From contig JAEZDS010000217.1 of NCBI GenBank assembly GCA_023433205.1, forward strand, positions 1 to 44,446: DNA of 44,446 nucleotides, in the 5' to 3' direction. Both the position numbers and the translations under genes were made by a program. The notes under the pieces are model-generated. The model ran no database searches. It was not told the origin of the DNA and saw only the letters and a list, made by a program, of their open reading frames with translations. Origin of the DNA: Bacteroidota bacterium. GTDB taxonomy: Bacteria; Bacteroidota; Bacteroidia; B-17B0; Aurantibacillaceae. Below are positions 8,622-16,592 of this stretch, piece after piece; position 1 is the first letter of the stretch; each line of letters starts with the position of its first letter.

Positions 8622-9632
8622 ATGCAGATAATCATACCCATGGCGGGAAAAGGCAAAAGAATGCGGCCGCACACGCTTACAACTGCCAAACCCCTTATAA
8701 AAGTGGCCGGAAAACCCATTGTGCAGCGCCTGGTTGAAGATATTACCCGTGTTTGTGGTGAAAAAGTTACAGAGATCGCTTTTGTGATCTCTCCCGATTT
8801 TGGAAAAGAGGTTGAGCAAAGCCTCGTGAAAGTGGCCATGAGCCAGGGCGCCAGGGGAAGCATTTTTTATCAGGAGAAAGCTCTGGGTACTGCACATGCA
8901 ATTATGTGCGCCAAAGACGCGCTCAAGGGCAAAACCGTGATCGCATTTGCTGATACCCTTTTCAAAGCCGACTTCGTAATGGACACAGAACAGGAAGGTG
9001 TGATCTGGGTGCAGAAGATCGAAGATCCAAGCCAGTTTGGTGTGGTTAAGATCGATAACAGTGGCAACATTTCTGATTTTGTAGAAAAACCTCAGGAGTT
9101 TGTGAGCGACCTGGCAATTATTGGCATCTATTATTTTAAAGACGGCGATTTCCTGAAAAAAGAACTGCAATACCTGCTCGACAATAACATTACCGATAAA
9201 GGCGAGTTTCAGTTAACCAATGCCCTTGAGAACATGAAAAAGAAGGGTGTAAAGTTCAGACCCGGACAAGTGACTGAATGGCTAGATTGCGGAAACAAGA
9301 ACGCTACTGTTTACACCAATCAGCGTGTGCTAGAGTTTATTAAAGATGAAAAGGAACTGGTATCTTCCAATCTGAAAAACACAAACAGCATTGTTATTCC
9401 GCCATGTTATATTGGCGATGGCGTTGAGCTGAACAACAGTATTGTGGGGCCGCATGCAAGCATAGGCGCAAATGCTGTCATTAAAGGCAGTATTATAAAG
9501 AACTCAATTGTGCAGGCCGATGTAAAGATAAACAACGCCTGCGTTGAAAACAGCATGGTAGGCACCGGCGCCGAAGTTAAAGGCAGGGCCCTTGACCTGA
9601 GTGTGAGCGACTATACCCAGGTAATTGCGTAA
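8622..9632 (+). CDS. Sugar-phosphate nucleotidyltransferase with hexapeptide tail
   Basis: This 336-residue protein starts with a nucleotide-binding signature, MAGKGKRMRPHT, followed by AKPLIKVAGKP, as in the GlmU/RmlA-type pyrophosphorylases that make NDP-sugars. The conserved acceptor-region motifs include EKPQEF (about 150-155) and WLDCGN (about 222-227). Residues from about 250 to 320 form imperfect isoleucine-rich hexapeptide repeats of a left-handed beta helix. The tail looks short for an acetyltransferase and may be structural. The sugar specificity is not visible. It heads a tightly packed plus-strand cluster and overlaps the next gene by 8 bp. I recall the same order (nucleotidyltransferase, TPR, DUF4292, M23/EnvC) in other Bacteroidota, which suggests an envelope role. 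Confidence 0.88.
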   Translation: MQIIIPMAGKGKRMRPHTLTTAKPLIKVAGKPIVQRLVEDITRVCGEKVTEIAFVISPDFGKEVEQSLVKVAMSQGARGSIFYQEKALGTAHAIMCAKDALKGKTVIAFADTLFKADFVMDTEQEGVIWVQKIEDPSQFGVVKIDNSGNISDFVEKPQEFVSDLAIIGIYYFKDGDFLKKELQYLLDNNITDKGEFQLTNALENMKKKGVKFRPGQVTEWLDCGNKNATVYTNQRVLEFIKDEKELVSSNLKNTNSIVIPPCYIGDGVELNNSIVGPHASIGANAVIKGSIIKNSIVQADVKINNACVENSMVGTGAEVKGRALDLSVSDYTQVIA

Positions 9633-11388
9633 GTTCTTAAAATACCTCATACTTACCCTCGTGGCCTGCGCGCTGGTATTTGTACTTTTTTCATGCAGTA
9701 CAAAAAAAGAGGCCGGTCAAACCACTAACAGTGAGCAATCTGCTTTGCCGCCGGGTGTGAATGCCGAGGCCTGGTTTGGCCACATGTATGTAGATGGCTG
9801 CGCACAGCGAATGAAAGGTAACCTTCAGGAGGCACTTCGGCTTTTTAATGAATGTGTGAGAGTTCAACCTCAGAATCCCGCTGTTCATTATGAGCTGGGC
9901 ACCATACATAAGCTACTTGGAAATTCATCCGAAGCCCTGAGGTATGCCAGATTCAGCGCACTATCCGTTCCCTCAAATGAATGGTATCAGCTCTTGTACA
10001 TTGCATGTCTGCAGGCAGAAGGTGAATTCGGGCAGGCTATTCGTTCCCGCGAGAACCTGGTGAAAAAGTATCCTGCAAGAAGCGATTTTAAAGAGGATCT
10101 GGCCATTGACTATGCAATGACCGGGCAGTTCGACAAATCAGTAAAAGTTTACGAAGAACTTGAGAAGGAGTACGGCATAAACGAGCAGATTACCCTCAAC
10201 AAAGTGAAGTTGCTTAAAAGTCAGAAGAAGTTCAGCGACGTTGAAAAGGAATTAATCAGGCTTTCTGAAAGTAATAAATCAGAGGTGCAGTATTATGCAT
10301 ACCTGGCCGAGTTTTATCTTGAACAGAATGCACTGGAAAAGGCCAGGGTGATGTATGACCGGATCCTGGAACTGGACCCTTCAAACCCTACAGTCCATCT
10401 GGCTCTGCACGATTATTATCAGCAAAAAGGAAAAAGAGATGAAGCCTACGGACATCTGACCAAAGCTTTTTTAAATCCGGAACTCGATGTACAGACAAAG
10501 ACTGGAATTATTGGTTCATTTTATAAAGGGGCAGCTGAGGAGGGTAGCGGGGAAGCGGCAAAGCAGGGAAAAGAGCTTGTGGAAATTATGCTTAAGGTGC
10601 ATCCCAAAGCGCCCGAACCAAATGCGCTGTATGCCGACTTTCTTTTACTGGACAACAAAAAGAAAGAGGCTGCTGCATATTACTATAAAGCTTCGCTGTA
10701 TGAAAGGAATGATGTAAGGGTGTGGGAGAATCTGTTGTTTGTGGAGAATGAACTGGGACTTAATGATTCAGTGCAAAAACACAGTAATCAGGCAATGGAA
10801 CTTTTCCCTAATCAGCCGCGAAGTTATTTGTATAATGGAGTGGCTAATATGCAACTGAGAGAATACGAAAAGGCAACACGGTCATTACGCGACGGCCTCG
10901 AATTTGCCGTTAATAACAAGGCTCTTCGGTTAGATCTGCTGCGGCTGCTGGGTGATGCCTATCACCGGCTAAAAGAACACAGTAAATCAGATGCGGCTTT
11001 TGAAGAAGCGCTGAAGATAGATCCTGACAATGCGTATGTGCTTAACAATTATGCCTATTATATGTCGTTGCGCGACCACAATCTTGAGCACGCTGCAGCC
11101 CTTTCACGCCAGAGTCTGAACATTGATGCCACAAACCGAAACTATATGGATACTTATGGATGGATCCTTTTCCGTCAGAAAAAGTATGCAGATGCTGAGG
11201 AATGGCTAAGGCGGGCTGCCGGTGGCGCATCACCCAGCGCTGTAATTCTTGAGCACCATGGCGATGCGCTTTACATGATGGGCCGGAAAAGCCAGGCCCT
11301 TGAACGATGGAAGGCTGCTCAAAGAGCCGGCGGCAGTTCGGAAGTGCTGATACGAAAAATAAAAGAAGAGAAAATAAATGATCAGTAA
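9625..11388 (+). CDS. TPR-repeat lipoprotein
   Basis: This 587-residue protein has a lipoprotein signal: a hydrophobic stretch at about 5-22 ending in the lipobox LFSC, with C24 as the lipidated cysteine. The mature part is almost wholly tetratricopeptide repeats, for example at about 70-100, 165-265, 410-480 and 520-555, with the usual W/L-G-Y-A-F-P spacing. TPR arrays are scaffolds; no enzyme motif is visible. The start is TTG at 9625, overlapping the stop of the nucleotidyltransferase by 8 bp. The stop overlaps the DUF4292 gene by 11 bp, so translational coupling along this operon is likely. It probably sits at the outer membrane, facing the periplasm. Confidence 0.87.
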   Translation: MRKFLKYLILTLVACALVFVLFSCSTKKEAGQTTNSEQSALPPGVNAEAWFGHMYVDGCAQRMKGNLQEALRLFNECVRVQPQNPAVHYELGTIHKLLGNSSEALRYARFSALSVPSNEWYQLLYIACLQAEGEFGQAIRSRENLVKKYPARSDFKEDLAIDYAMTGQFDKSVKVYEELEKEYGINEQITLNKVKLLKSQKKFSDVEKELIRLSESNKSEVQYYAYLAEFYLEQNALEKARVMYDRILELDPSNPTVHLALHDYYQQKGKRDEAYGHLTKAFLNPELDVQTKTGIIGSFYKGAAEEGSGEAAKQGKELVEIMLKVHPKAPEPNALYADFLLLDNKKKEAAAYYYKASLYERNDVRVWENLLFVENELGLNDSVQKHSNQAMELFPNQPRSYLYNGVANMQLREYEKATRSLRDGLEFAVNNKALRLDLLRLLGDAYHRLKEHSKSDAAFEEALKIDPDNAYVLNNYAYYMSLRDHNLEHAAALSRQSLNIDATNRNYMDTYGWILFRQKKYADAEEWLRRAAGGASPSAVILEHHGDALYMMGRKSQALERWKAAQRAGGSSEVLIRKIKEEKINDQ

Positions 11389-12256
11389 ACCATTTTTGAA
11401 ATATAGTCTTTTGCTTTTTTGTGTGATGTTGTTTGCTGTATCCTGCAAAAACAAAAGGAAGATGCAGAGGTCTGCCGGTGAAACCGGCATCGACAGTTCA
11501 TCTGTTCGGTGCAGACTTGATTTCAAGAGCGCGCGCTCACTAGGAAGGTATATGAAGGAAAACGAATTTACCTTTGACTGGATCAGTGCGAAAGCAAATG
11601 TGGAATCCGATTTTGAGGATAAGAAGGAAAGTTTCGACATCAGGCTAAGTATGCGCCGCGATTCGGCAGTGCTTATTTCCATACAGTATTTGTTGGGACT
11701 TCAGGTTGCAAAGATCCTGATCACCAAAGATTCAGTGACCTTTGTGGATTACGTTCACAAAACGTTTTTTCAGGGTGATATTCAGTATATAAATGATTTA
11801 CTGAACGCCGACCTCGACTTTGAACTTGTGCAGGCCGTACTTTTTGGAAACAGCGCTTCGTTTCATGACGATGAAGCTAAACTAAAACCGCTCGCCGACA
11901 GGGAGCGTTGTGTTTATATGTTAAGCACTGAAAGAAAACGACGCCTGAAACGTATAACTGCGGGTCAGGGAGAAGTGAGGAATGCAATGCAGACCTTAAC
12001 GCTGAGGCCAGACTATAAGATCATTAAGAACCAGTTTGTAGATCCCGGCACCGACAGAAGTTTTGAAGCCAACTACAGCGACTTCAATTTAAAAGACAGC
12101 GTTTTTGCACCATATCATGTTGATATTGACATATTCGCGCAGAAGAAGGCAAACCTTAAAATTGACTATGTTCGCATAGAGAAGGGGAAACCTCAAAAAC
12201 TCAGCCTCTTTATTCCTGCAAGGTACGATGCCATACAGATTGAAAAGAAAAAGTAG
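11378..12256 (+). CDS. DUF4292 family lipoprotein
   Basis: This 292-residue protein has a signal peptide with lipobox AVSC (C23). The body alternates short beta strands and charged turns, like the lipid-binding LolA/LolB-like beta barrels to which DUF4292 is thought to be related. I recognise it by the combination of lipoprotein start, size, the late segment PGTDRSFEANYSDF and its place in the operon. The function is unestablished. It overlaps the upstream TPR gene by 11 bp and the downstream EnvC-like gene by 29 bp. Being caught between a TPR lipoprotein and a murein hydrolase activator suggests envelope biogenesis, which is inference. Confidence 0.8.
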   Translation: MISKPFLKYSLLLFCVMLFAVSCKNKRKMQRSAGETGIDSSSVRCRLDFKSARSLGRYMKENEFTFDWISAKANVESDFEDKKESFDIRLSMRRDSAVLISIQYLLGLQVAKILITKDSVTFVDYVHKTFFQGDIQYINDLLNADLDFELVQAVLFGNSASFHDDEAKLKPLADRERCVYMLSTERKRRLKRITAGQGEVRNAMQTLTLRPDYKIIKNQFVDPGTDRSFEANYSDFNLKDSVFAPYHVDIDIFAQKKANLKIDYVRIEKGKPQKLSLFIPARYDAIQIEKKK

Positions 12257-13577
12257 CACTGTAATTTTATTACTTCTTTGTTTTATCTGTTGTGTGCCGT
12301 ACGCCGGTGCACAGAACGGCCGGCAGCATACCAAGAGCGAGCTTGAGCAAAAAAAGAGAAAACTCAGCGACGAGATCAAGCAGATCAACTCGCTTCTGGA
12401 TGCTACCAAGGCCAATAAAAAGTCCTCAATTGGCACACTTCTAACCATTAACGTTAAACTAAAGAAGCGGCAGGAGCTGATCAACATGATCAACCTCGAA
12501 ATTTCGCTGCTGGAAAAAGACATCAGCACTAATCAGCAGCAGGTAGCGCAATTACGGGCCAATCTTGAGAAACTAAAAAAGGAATATGCGCGTATGATAA
12601 TTTTTGCTCAGCGCAACCGCGACTCCTATTCAACTTTAATGTTTATTTTTTCTGCTGATGATTTTAACCAGGCCTACGCGCGTGTAAAATATATTCAGCA
12701 GTATTCAGAGTTTAGGCGCAAACAGGCTGCTGAGATCATAAACACACAAACGATACTGCTCGCAAAACTTAACGAGCTCAAAAATCAGCAACGTGAAAAA
12801 CAAGGATTGCTGGGAACGGAAAAAGTGCAGCAGCAGACCCTGAGCACAGAGAAAAAACAGCAGGAGAACGCGCTGAATGAACTTCAGAAAAAAGAAAAGG
12901 AGTTAAAAGCAGAGCTGGAGAAAAAGAAACGGGACGCGGTGTTGATGCAGCAGGCCATCAAAAAGCTGATTGCGGAGGAGATCAGACGCAAAGCGGAAGA
13001 AGCCCGGAAACGTGCGGAGGCGAAACGACTGGCCGAAGAAAAAGCAAGAGAAGCTAAAGCGAATGCTGCCAAAAGTAAGCCTGTGCCTGCCGCAAAAACG
13101 GATAAACCTTCCGCCGACAGGCTAGTTCCCGAGCTTAGCGAGGAAGCACTGGCTCTGAGTGCCGATTTTTCCAGCAACAGGGGAAAACTGCCCTGGCCGG
13201 TTGCTAAAGGTATTATCTGCGAACAGTACGGGCAGCATGAGCATCCTGCAATAAAAGGATTTATGATGTTTAACAACGGTATTGAGATCTGCTGCAATAA
13301 AGGCACTGAAGTGCGGGCTGTATTTGATGGAGAAGTAACGGGAATTGCAATTTCGCCTGTGGGTGGAAAGCTGGTAATTGTACGGCATGGCGAGTACCTG
13401 AGTGTTTACAGTAACCTTGATGAAGTTCGCGTTAAAACAGGGCAGAAGTTAAAGGTGAAAGATAGTATAGGCACCGTGTTGTTCGACGATGAAGAGGGTA
13501 AAGGACAGGTTGGTTTTCAGATCTGGAAAGAACAAAAAACAATGGACCCCGGGGGTTGGTTGTTGGGGGCGAGGTAG
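12228..13577 (+). CDS. EnvC-like murein hydrolase activator (degenerate M23/LytM)
   Basis: This 449-residue protein has an N-terminal signal peptide (to about residue 28), a long coiled coil at about 33-265 that is rich in Lys, Glu and Gln, an Ala/Lys/Pro linker, and a C-terminal LytM/M23 domain at about 318-447. The LytM zinc-site residues look replaced. The HxxxD-type motif appears as NGIEICC, and the usual HFEIW appears as GFQIW. This fits an EnvC/NlpD-type activator that regulates N-acetylmuramoyl-L-alanine amidases rather than cutting peptidoglycan itself. It is the last gene of the 8622 operon. The start overlaps DUF4292 by 29 bp. In model bacteria such proteins act at division through FtsEX; no ftsEX is in this window. 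Confidence 0.88.
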   Translation: MPYRLKRKSSTVILLLLCFICCVPYAGAQNGRQHTKSELEQKKRKLSDEIKQINSLLDATKANKKSSIGTLLTINVKLKKRQELINMINLEISLLEKDISTNQQQVAQLRANLEKLKKEYARMIIFAQRNRDSYSTLMFIFSADDFNQAYARVKYIQQYSEFRRKQAAEIINTQTILLAKLNELKNQQREKQGLLGTEKVQQQTLSTEKKQQENALNELQKKEKELKAELEKKKRDAVLMQQAIKKLIAEEIRRKAEEARKRAEAKRLAEEKAREAKANAAKSKPVPAAKTDKPSADRLVPELSEEALALSADFSSNRGKLPWPVAKGIICEQYGQHEHPAIKGFMMFNNGIEICCNKGTEVRAVFDGEVTGIAISPVGGKLVIVRHGEYLSVYSNLDEVRVKTGQKLKVKDSIGTVLFDDEEGKGQVGFQIWKEQKTMDPGGWLLGAR

Positions 13578-13580
13578 AAA

Positions 13581-13611
13581 TTTCAAAAACTAAGAATATT
13601 TTGTAGCTTTA
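13581..13611 (+). promoter_or_regulatory. Possible promoter for the T9SS protein gene
   Basis: TTTC (13581-13584), 19 bp and TAGCTTTA (13604-13611) each differ from the Bacteroidota consensus by one base. The -7 box ends 17 bp before the ATG at 13629. Confidence 0.35.
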
Positions 13612-13628
13612 ATTCAAATCTTCAGATT

Positions 13629-15914
13629 ATGAAGCTACACCTAACCGCACTTTTATTACTCATTTCGCTAGTCGCCACAACGCAAAATGAGTTTAAGAAA
13701 TGGTATTTCGGACGGAACACCGGACTTGATTTTACCACCAATCCTCCCACTGTAATAAATCATTCCACCATGAGCACTTTTGAAGGTAGTGCAAGTATCG
13801 CTGATGCTATGGGAAACCTGTTGTTTTACACTGATGGCATGACCATCTGGAACCAGCAGCAACAGGTAATGGCCAACGGTACCGGCCTGCTGGGCAACGG
13901 CAGTACAGTGCAGTCATCGCTTATTATTAAACAACCGGGTAACGCCAGCATCTACTATGTGTTTACGCTTGATTTACAAGGTGGGGCTAATGGCTTAAGG
14001 TATTCCCTGGTTGACATGCAACTTGCCGCAGGCATGGGTTCTGTAACCGCAAAGAACGTTACAGTAACAGCCCCCTGTACTGAACAACTTACTGCTGCAA
14101 GGCACTGTAATGGGATAGATGTGTGGGTGATCACACATGATTTTACAACAAACCAGTTCAAATCCTATTTATTGAGTGCGGCCGGACTGAATCTCGTTCC
14201 TGTCGTTTCAGCTGTGGGGCCTGCTGCGCCAACGTGGACCCCAAATAATACAGTCTCTGGCCAGGGAACAATCAAAATCTCTCCTTATGGCAAAAAGCTT
14301 GGACTCACATTTTTTAACGGGAGCAACAACAGCGAATTGGCATTGTTTGATTTTAGCAGCAGTAGCGGCATGGTAAGTAACTATCTGTCGCTCACAAAGG
14401 GCGCTAATTTTTATGGCTGCGAGTTTTCGGGTGATGGAAGCAAGTTTTATGCAGGAAAACGTACCGGTGAAATTTACCAATGGGATATTTGTGCAGGCAA
14501 CGATTCGCTGCTAAAGTATTCACAGTTACTGATAGGAACACAGGCTAGTTGCGGACAGTTACAAATTGCACCCGATGGTAAAATTTACCTTGTACATGGA
14601 GTCCAGTGGCTTTCTGTGATAAATAGCCCGGACGCCCCTGGTGCGGCATGCAATTTTTCAGCTATAGCTCTCTCAGTAGCAACGGGGAGTAATGGTTCGG
14701 GACTGCCGAATTTTATGGCCGGGGTTTATAAAAGTCTGCCAACTTTTAGTTTTGCCGCCCAGAATTGCGCAGCCGTGTCCTTTACCGCCCCTTCGGCAGC
14801 ATTTACCAATTGCTCGGCCTCTGGTTATTCTGTTCAATCACAAAAGTGGTACTTCGGTCAGCCGCAGCTCGGCAGCCTTAACACATCCACACTTTCAAAT
14901 CCTGTTCATGATTTTGGGTTGCCAGGAACTTATATGGTAAAACTTGTTTACGATTATACCTGCGGCGCAGATACTATTTACCAGCAGGTGCAGGTGCCGG
15001 GTTTTTCGCTTACAGTGAACAATATGCTTTGTTCATCTCCGGCGGCAGCCGTTGTTACAGCCAGCGGCGCTACCGGGCCGCTTAATTACACCTGGACTCC
15101 TTCCGGGCAAACAATTCAAAACGCAACAGTAAGCACCGGCGCTTATACTTTACATATTAACGACGGCGGCTCGAACTGCACTTATACTAAAACAGTACAG
15201 TTTGCGCTGTCGCCCGCTATGCAGCTCAGTGTAAATCCCGTCACTTCGCAGGTCTGTGCAAATACAGCTGTAACCTTTAGTGCCAGCGGTGCAGGCGGCA
15301 CCGCACCTCTGACTTATTCCTGGGTCAATGGCGCTGCTGGCCCCACTCACACGGTAACAGAATCTTTTGCCGGCAACTATTATTATACAGTTGTAGTCAC
15401 CGACAAAAATCAATGCTCCAGATCGGCCACAACTCAGGTGAACTTTTTGTCGGCTCCCGGATTAAGCGTTTCTTCCGCAACCGTTTGCCCGAAAACCAAC
15501 ACGGTATTGATGGTGACAGGGGCTTTAAGTTATACATGGACACCAGGAAATTTTAATGGTGATACGCTAACCGTTGTTTCTCCCACTGTGAGCCAGACCT
15601 ATACCGTAACCGGCCAGGGTACAAATGGCTGCCTCTCAAATGCCACGGTATCACTTACAATTTTGAACTGTACTTCTGTTTCAGAAAATATTCGCAATGG
15701 GTTGCATGTGTATCCAAACCCTTTTGCCGAAGAATTGAATTTTGACTCTGACAATAGCTCGGAGATCATGATCTATAATTTCTCCGCAGAACTTGTAACT
15801 CATATAAAGCTGAAGCGGGGCACCAATAAACTTAGTCTCGAACACCTGCCCGCCGGCGTCTATTTTTTAAAGACCAATGGCGGCAGAAAAATGCTGAAAC
15901 TTGTGAAGTTGTGA
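13629..15914 (+). CDS. Secreted PKD-like protein with T9SS type A sorting domain
   Basis: This 761-residue protein begins with a signal peptide (about 1-19). Residues of about 20-370 resemble the N-terminal beta-propeller-like region of large Bacteroidota surface proteins (KKWYFG at the start, blocks such as SPYGKKLG and APDGKIYLVHG). Next come PKD/Ig-like domains, about 375-455 (the segment FGLPGTYMVKLVYDY is PKD-like), and Cys/Thr/Ser-rich SprB-like repeats at about 460-685. The C-terminal 75 residues, starting LHVYPNPFAEELNF and ending KMLKLVKL, form the T9SS type A sorting signal. The protein should therefore cross the outer membrane by the Por/T9SS machinery and be released or attached to the surface. 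The ligand or substrate is unknown. It stands alone, followed by the structured non-coding region. Confidence 0.88.
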   Translation: MKLHLTALLLLISLVATTQNEFKKWYFGRNTGLDFTTNPPTVINHSTMSTFEGSASIADAMGNLLFYTDGMTIWNQQQQVMANGTGLLGNGSTVQSSLIIKQPGNASIYYVFTLDLQGGANGLRYSLVDMQLAAGMGSVTAKNVTVTAPCTEQLTAARHCNGIDVWVITHDFTTNQFKSYLLSAAGLNLVPVVSAVGPAAPTWTPNNTVSGQGTIKISPYGKKLGLTFFNGSNNSELALFDFSSSSGMVSNYLSLTKGANFYGCEFSGDGSKFYAGKRTGEIYQWDICAGNDSLLKYSQLLIGTQASCGQLQIAPDGKIYLVHGVQWLSVINSPDAPGAACNFSAIALSVATGSNGSGLPNFMAGVYKSLPTFSFAAQNCAAVSFTAPSAAFTNCSASGYSVQSQKWYFGQPQLGSLNTSTLSNPVHDFGLPGTYMVKLVYDYTCGADTIYQQVQVPGFSLTVNNMLCSSPAAAVVTASGATGPLNYTWTPSGQTIQNATVSTGAYTLHINDGGSNCTYTKTVQFALSPAMQLSVNPVTSQVCANTAVTFSASGAGGTAPLTYSWVNGAAGPTHTVTESFAGNYYYTVVVTDKNQCSRSATTQVNFLSAPGLSVSSATVCPKTNTVLMVTGALSYTWTPGNFNGDTLTVVSPTVSQTYTVTGQGTNGCLSNATVSLTILNCTSVSENIRNGLHVYPNPFAEELNFDSDNSSEIMIYNFSAELVTHIKLKRGTNKLSLEHLPAGVYFLKTNGGRKMLKLVKL

Positions 15915-15983
15915 TAGGGAGCAAATATCTTCGCTTAAACAGATCATTATTTTCTAAAGCAAAACTGATTAAGCTTTGATTAG

Positions 15984-16503
15984 TGATCAATCCGAAATTC
16001 TGAGGAAGGTTTTTGCACGAACAGGATTTAAATAATCTTGAAGCAATTCGGATTGGTGCAGGATTCTGGTCGAATAGCAAGCCTGGTCGCTTGTCCCGTT
16101 AGGGACAAAATGTTGGTAAAAACACACATCAGGCAGATCAACTCACTTGCTGCGATGCCTCACCGCGAATACCACCAAGGCATCGCCGCTGCCCCTTCCC
16201 TTTCTGGGATATTACAACAGCGGAAGGGGCAGCGAACAACCCTTCCGCCATGTAAACTACGGAATGCGGAAGGGTTGTTGCAAGTGGCGACACCTCTGTG
16301 GTTTCAACATTCAACCAATATTAAGTCCCTAACGGGACTTTGTTTCCGAATCAGTCTGAAATACAGGAAAGCTTTATATCGATAAGGATTAGCAGTCTTG
16401 AAGCAAGGCGAGGCAGTGCACTAAAATACCAGTCCGACTGCATTCAAATCTAAGACTTAAGCCAGAATATCTTCAAGTACCCCCCAACATTTTGGATTGA
16501 TCC
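15984..16503. mobile_element. Candidate 520-bp non-autonomous element with inverted ends
   Basis: This covers most of the 678-bp gene-free stretch between the T9SS protein and tig. The left end, TGATCAATCCGAAAT (15984-15998), is nearly the reverse complement of the right end, ATTTTGGATTGATCC (16489-16503), matching at 13 of 15 positions. The 8-bp repeat TTGATTAG lies directly outside both ends (15976-15983 and 16504-16511), like a target-site duplication. No transposase is encoded. An 11-bp direct repeat, TCTTGAAGCAA, occurs inside at 16036-16046 and 16396-16406, around the structured core. The flanks are AT-rich and AAGCTTTGA also recurs near both sides, so part of the match could be chance. 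No protein-coding gene is evident in the stretch. Confidence 0.4.
16093..16338. repeat. Highly structured element: long stalk with three-armed cloverleaf
   Basis: Nested inverted repeats account for most of this 246-bp stretch. The outer stem pairs GTCCCGTTAGGGAC (16093-16106) with GTCCCTAACGGGAC (16325-16338) perfectly. It continues after two mismatches as 9 further pairs (16109-16117 with 16314-16322, one G-T). A short stem pairs 16120-16128 with 16297-16304 with one bulged base. CACTTGC (16144-16150) pairs with GCAAGTG (16280-16286) and closes a junction of three perfect hairpins packed without spacers: 16152-16160/16178-16186 (9 bp), 16187-16199/16222-16234 (13 bp) and 16235-16248/16266-16279 (14 bp). 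The half-sites are themselves palindromic. It could be a folded single-stranded DNA or RNA, a REP/BIME-type repeat, or a recombination site. No known RNA family was recognised. Confidence 0.65.
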
Positions 16504-16538
16504 TTGATTAGCTGGAACAAGCTTTGACCCTACTAAAT

Positions 16539-16573
16539 AAAAAAAGCCGGAATCAAATGAGCCGGCTTTTTTT
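16539..16573 (-). terminator. Rho-independent terminator after tig
   Basis: AAAAAAAGCCGG (16539-16550) pairs with CCGGCTTTTTTT (16562-16573). The A/T tails make it work in both directions. On the minus strand it lies 20 bp past the tig stop codon. On the plus strand it would stop transcripts crossing from the T9SS gene and the structured element. Confidence 0.85.
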
Positions 16574-16592
16574 TAAAGAACTATGGTAGTTT

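Noticed and set aside
8580..9170. Open frame of 196 codons on the minus strand
   Set aside because: It is fully antisense to the well-supported sugar nucleotidyltransferase, with no family motif.
16093..16338. Retron, group II intron or CRISPR array
   Set aside because: There is no reverse transcriptase, no domain V-like end and no spacer-repeat periodicity; the repeats are inverted, not tandem.
16038..16385. Open frame of 115 codons over the structured element
   Set aside because: The translation is a by-product of the inverted repeats, has no domain, and the strong hairpins would oppose a coding role.
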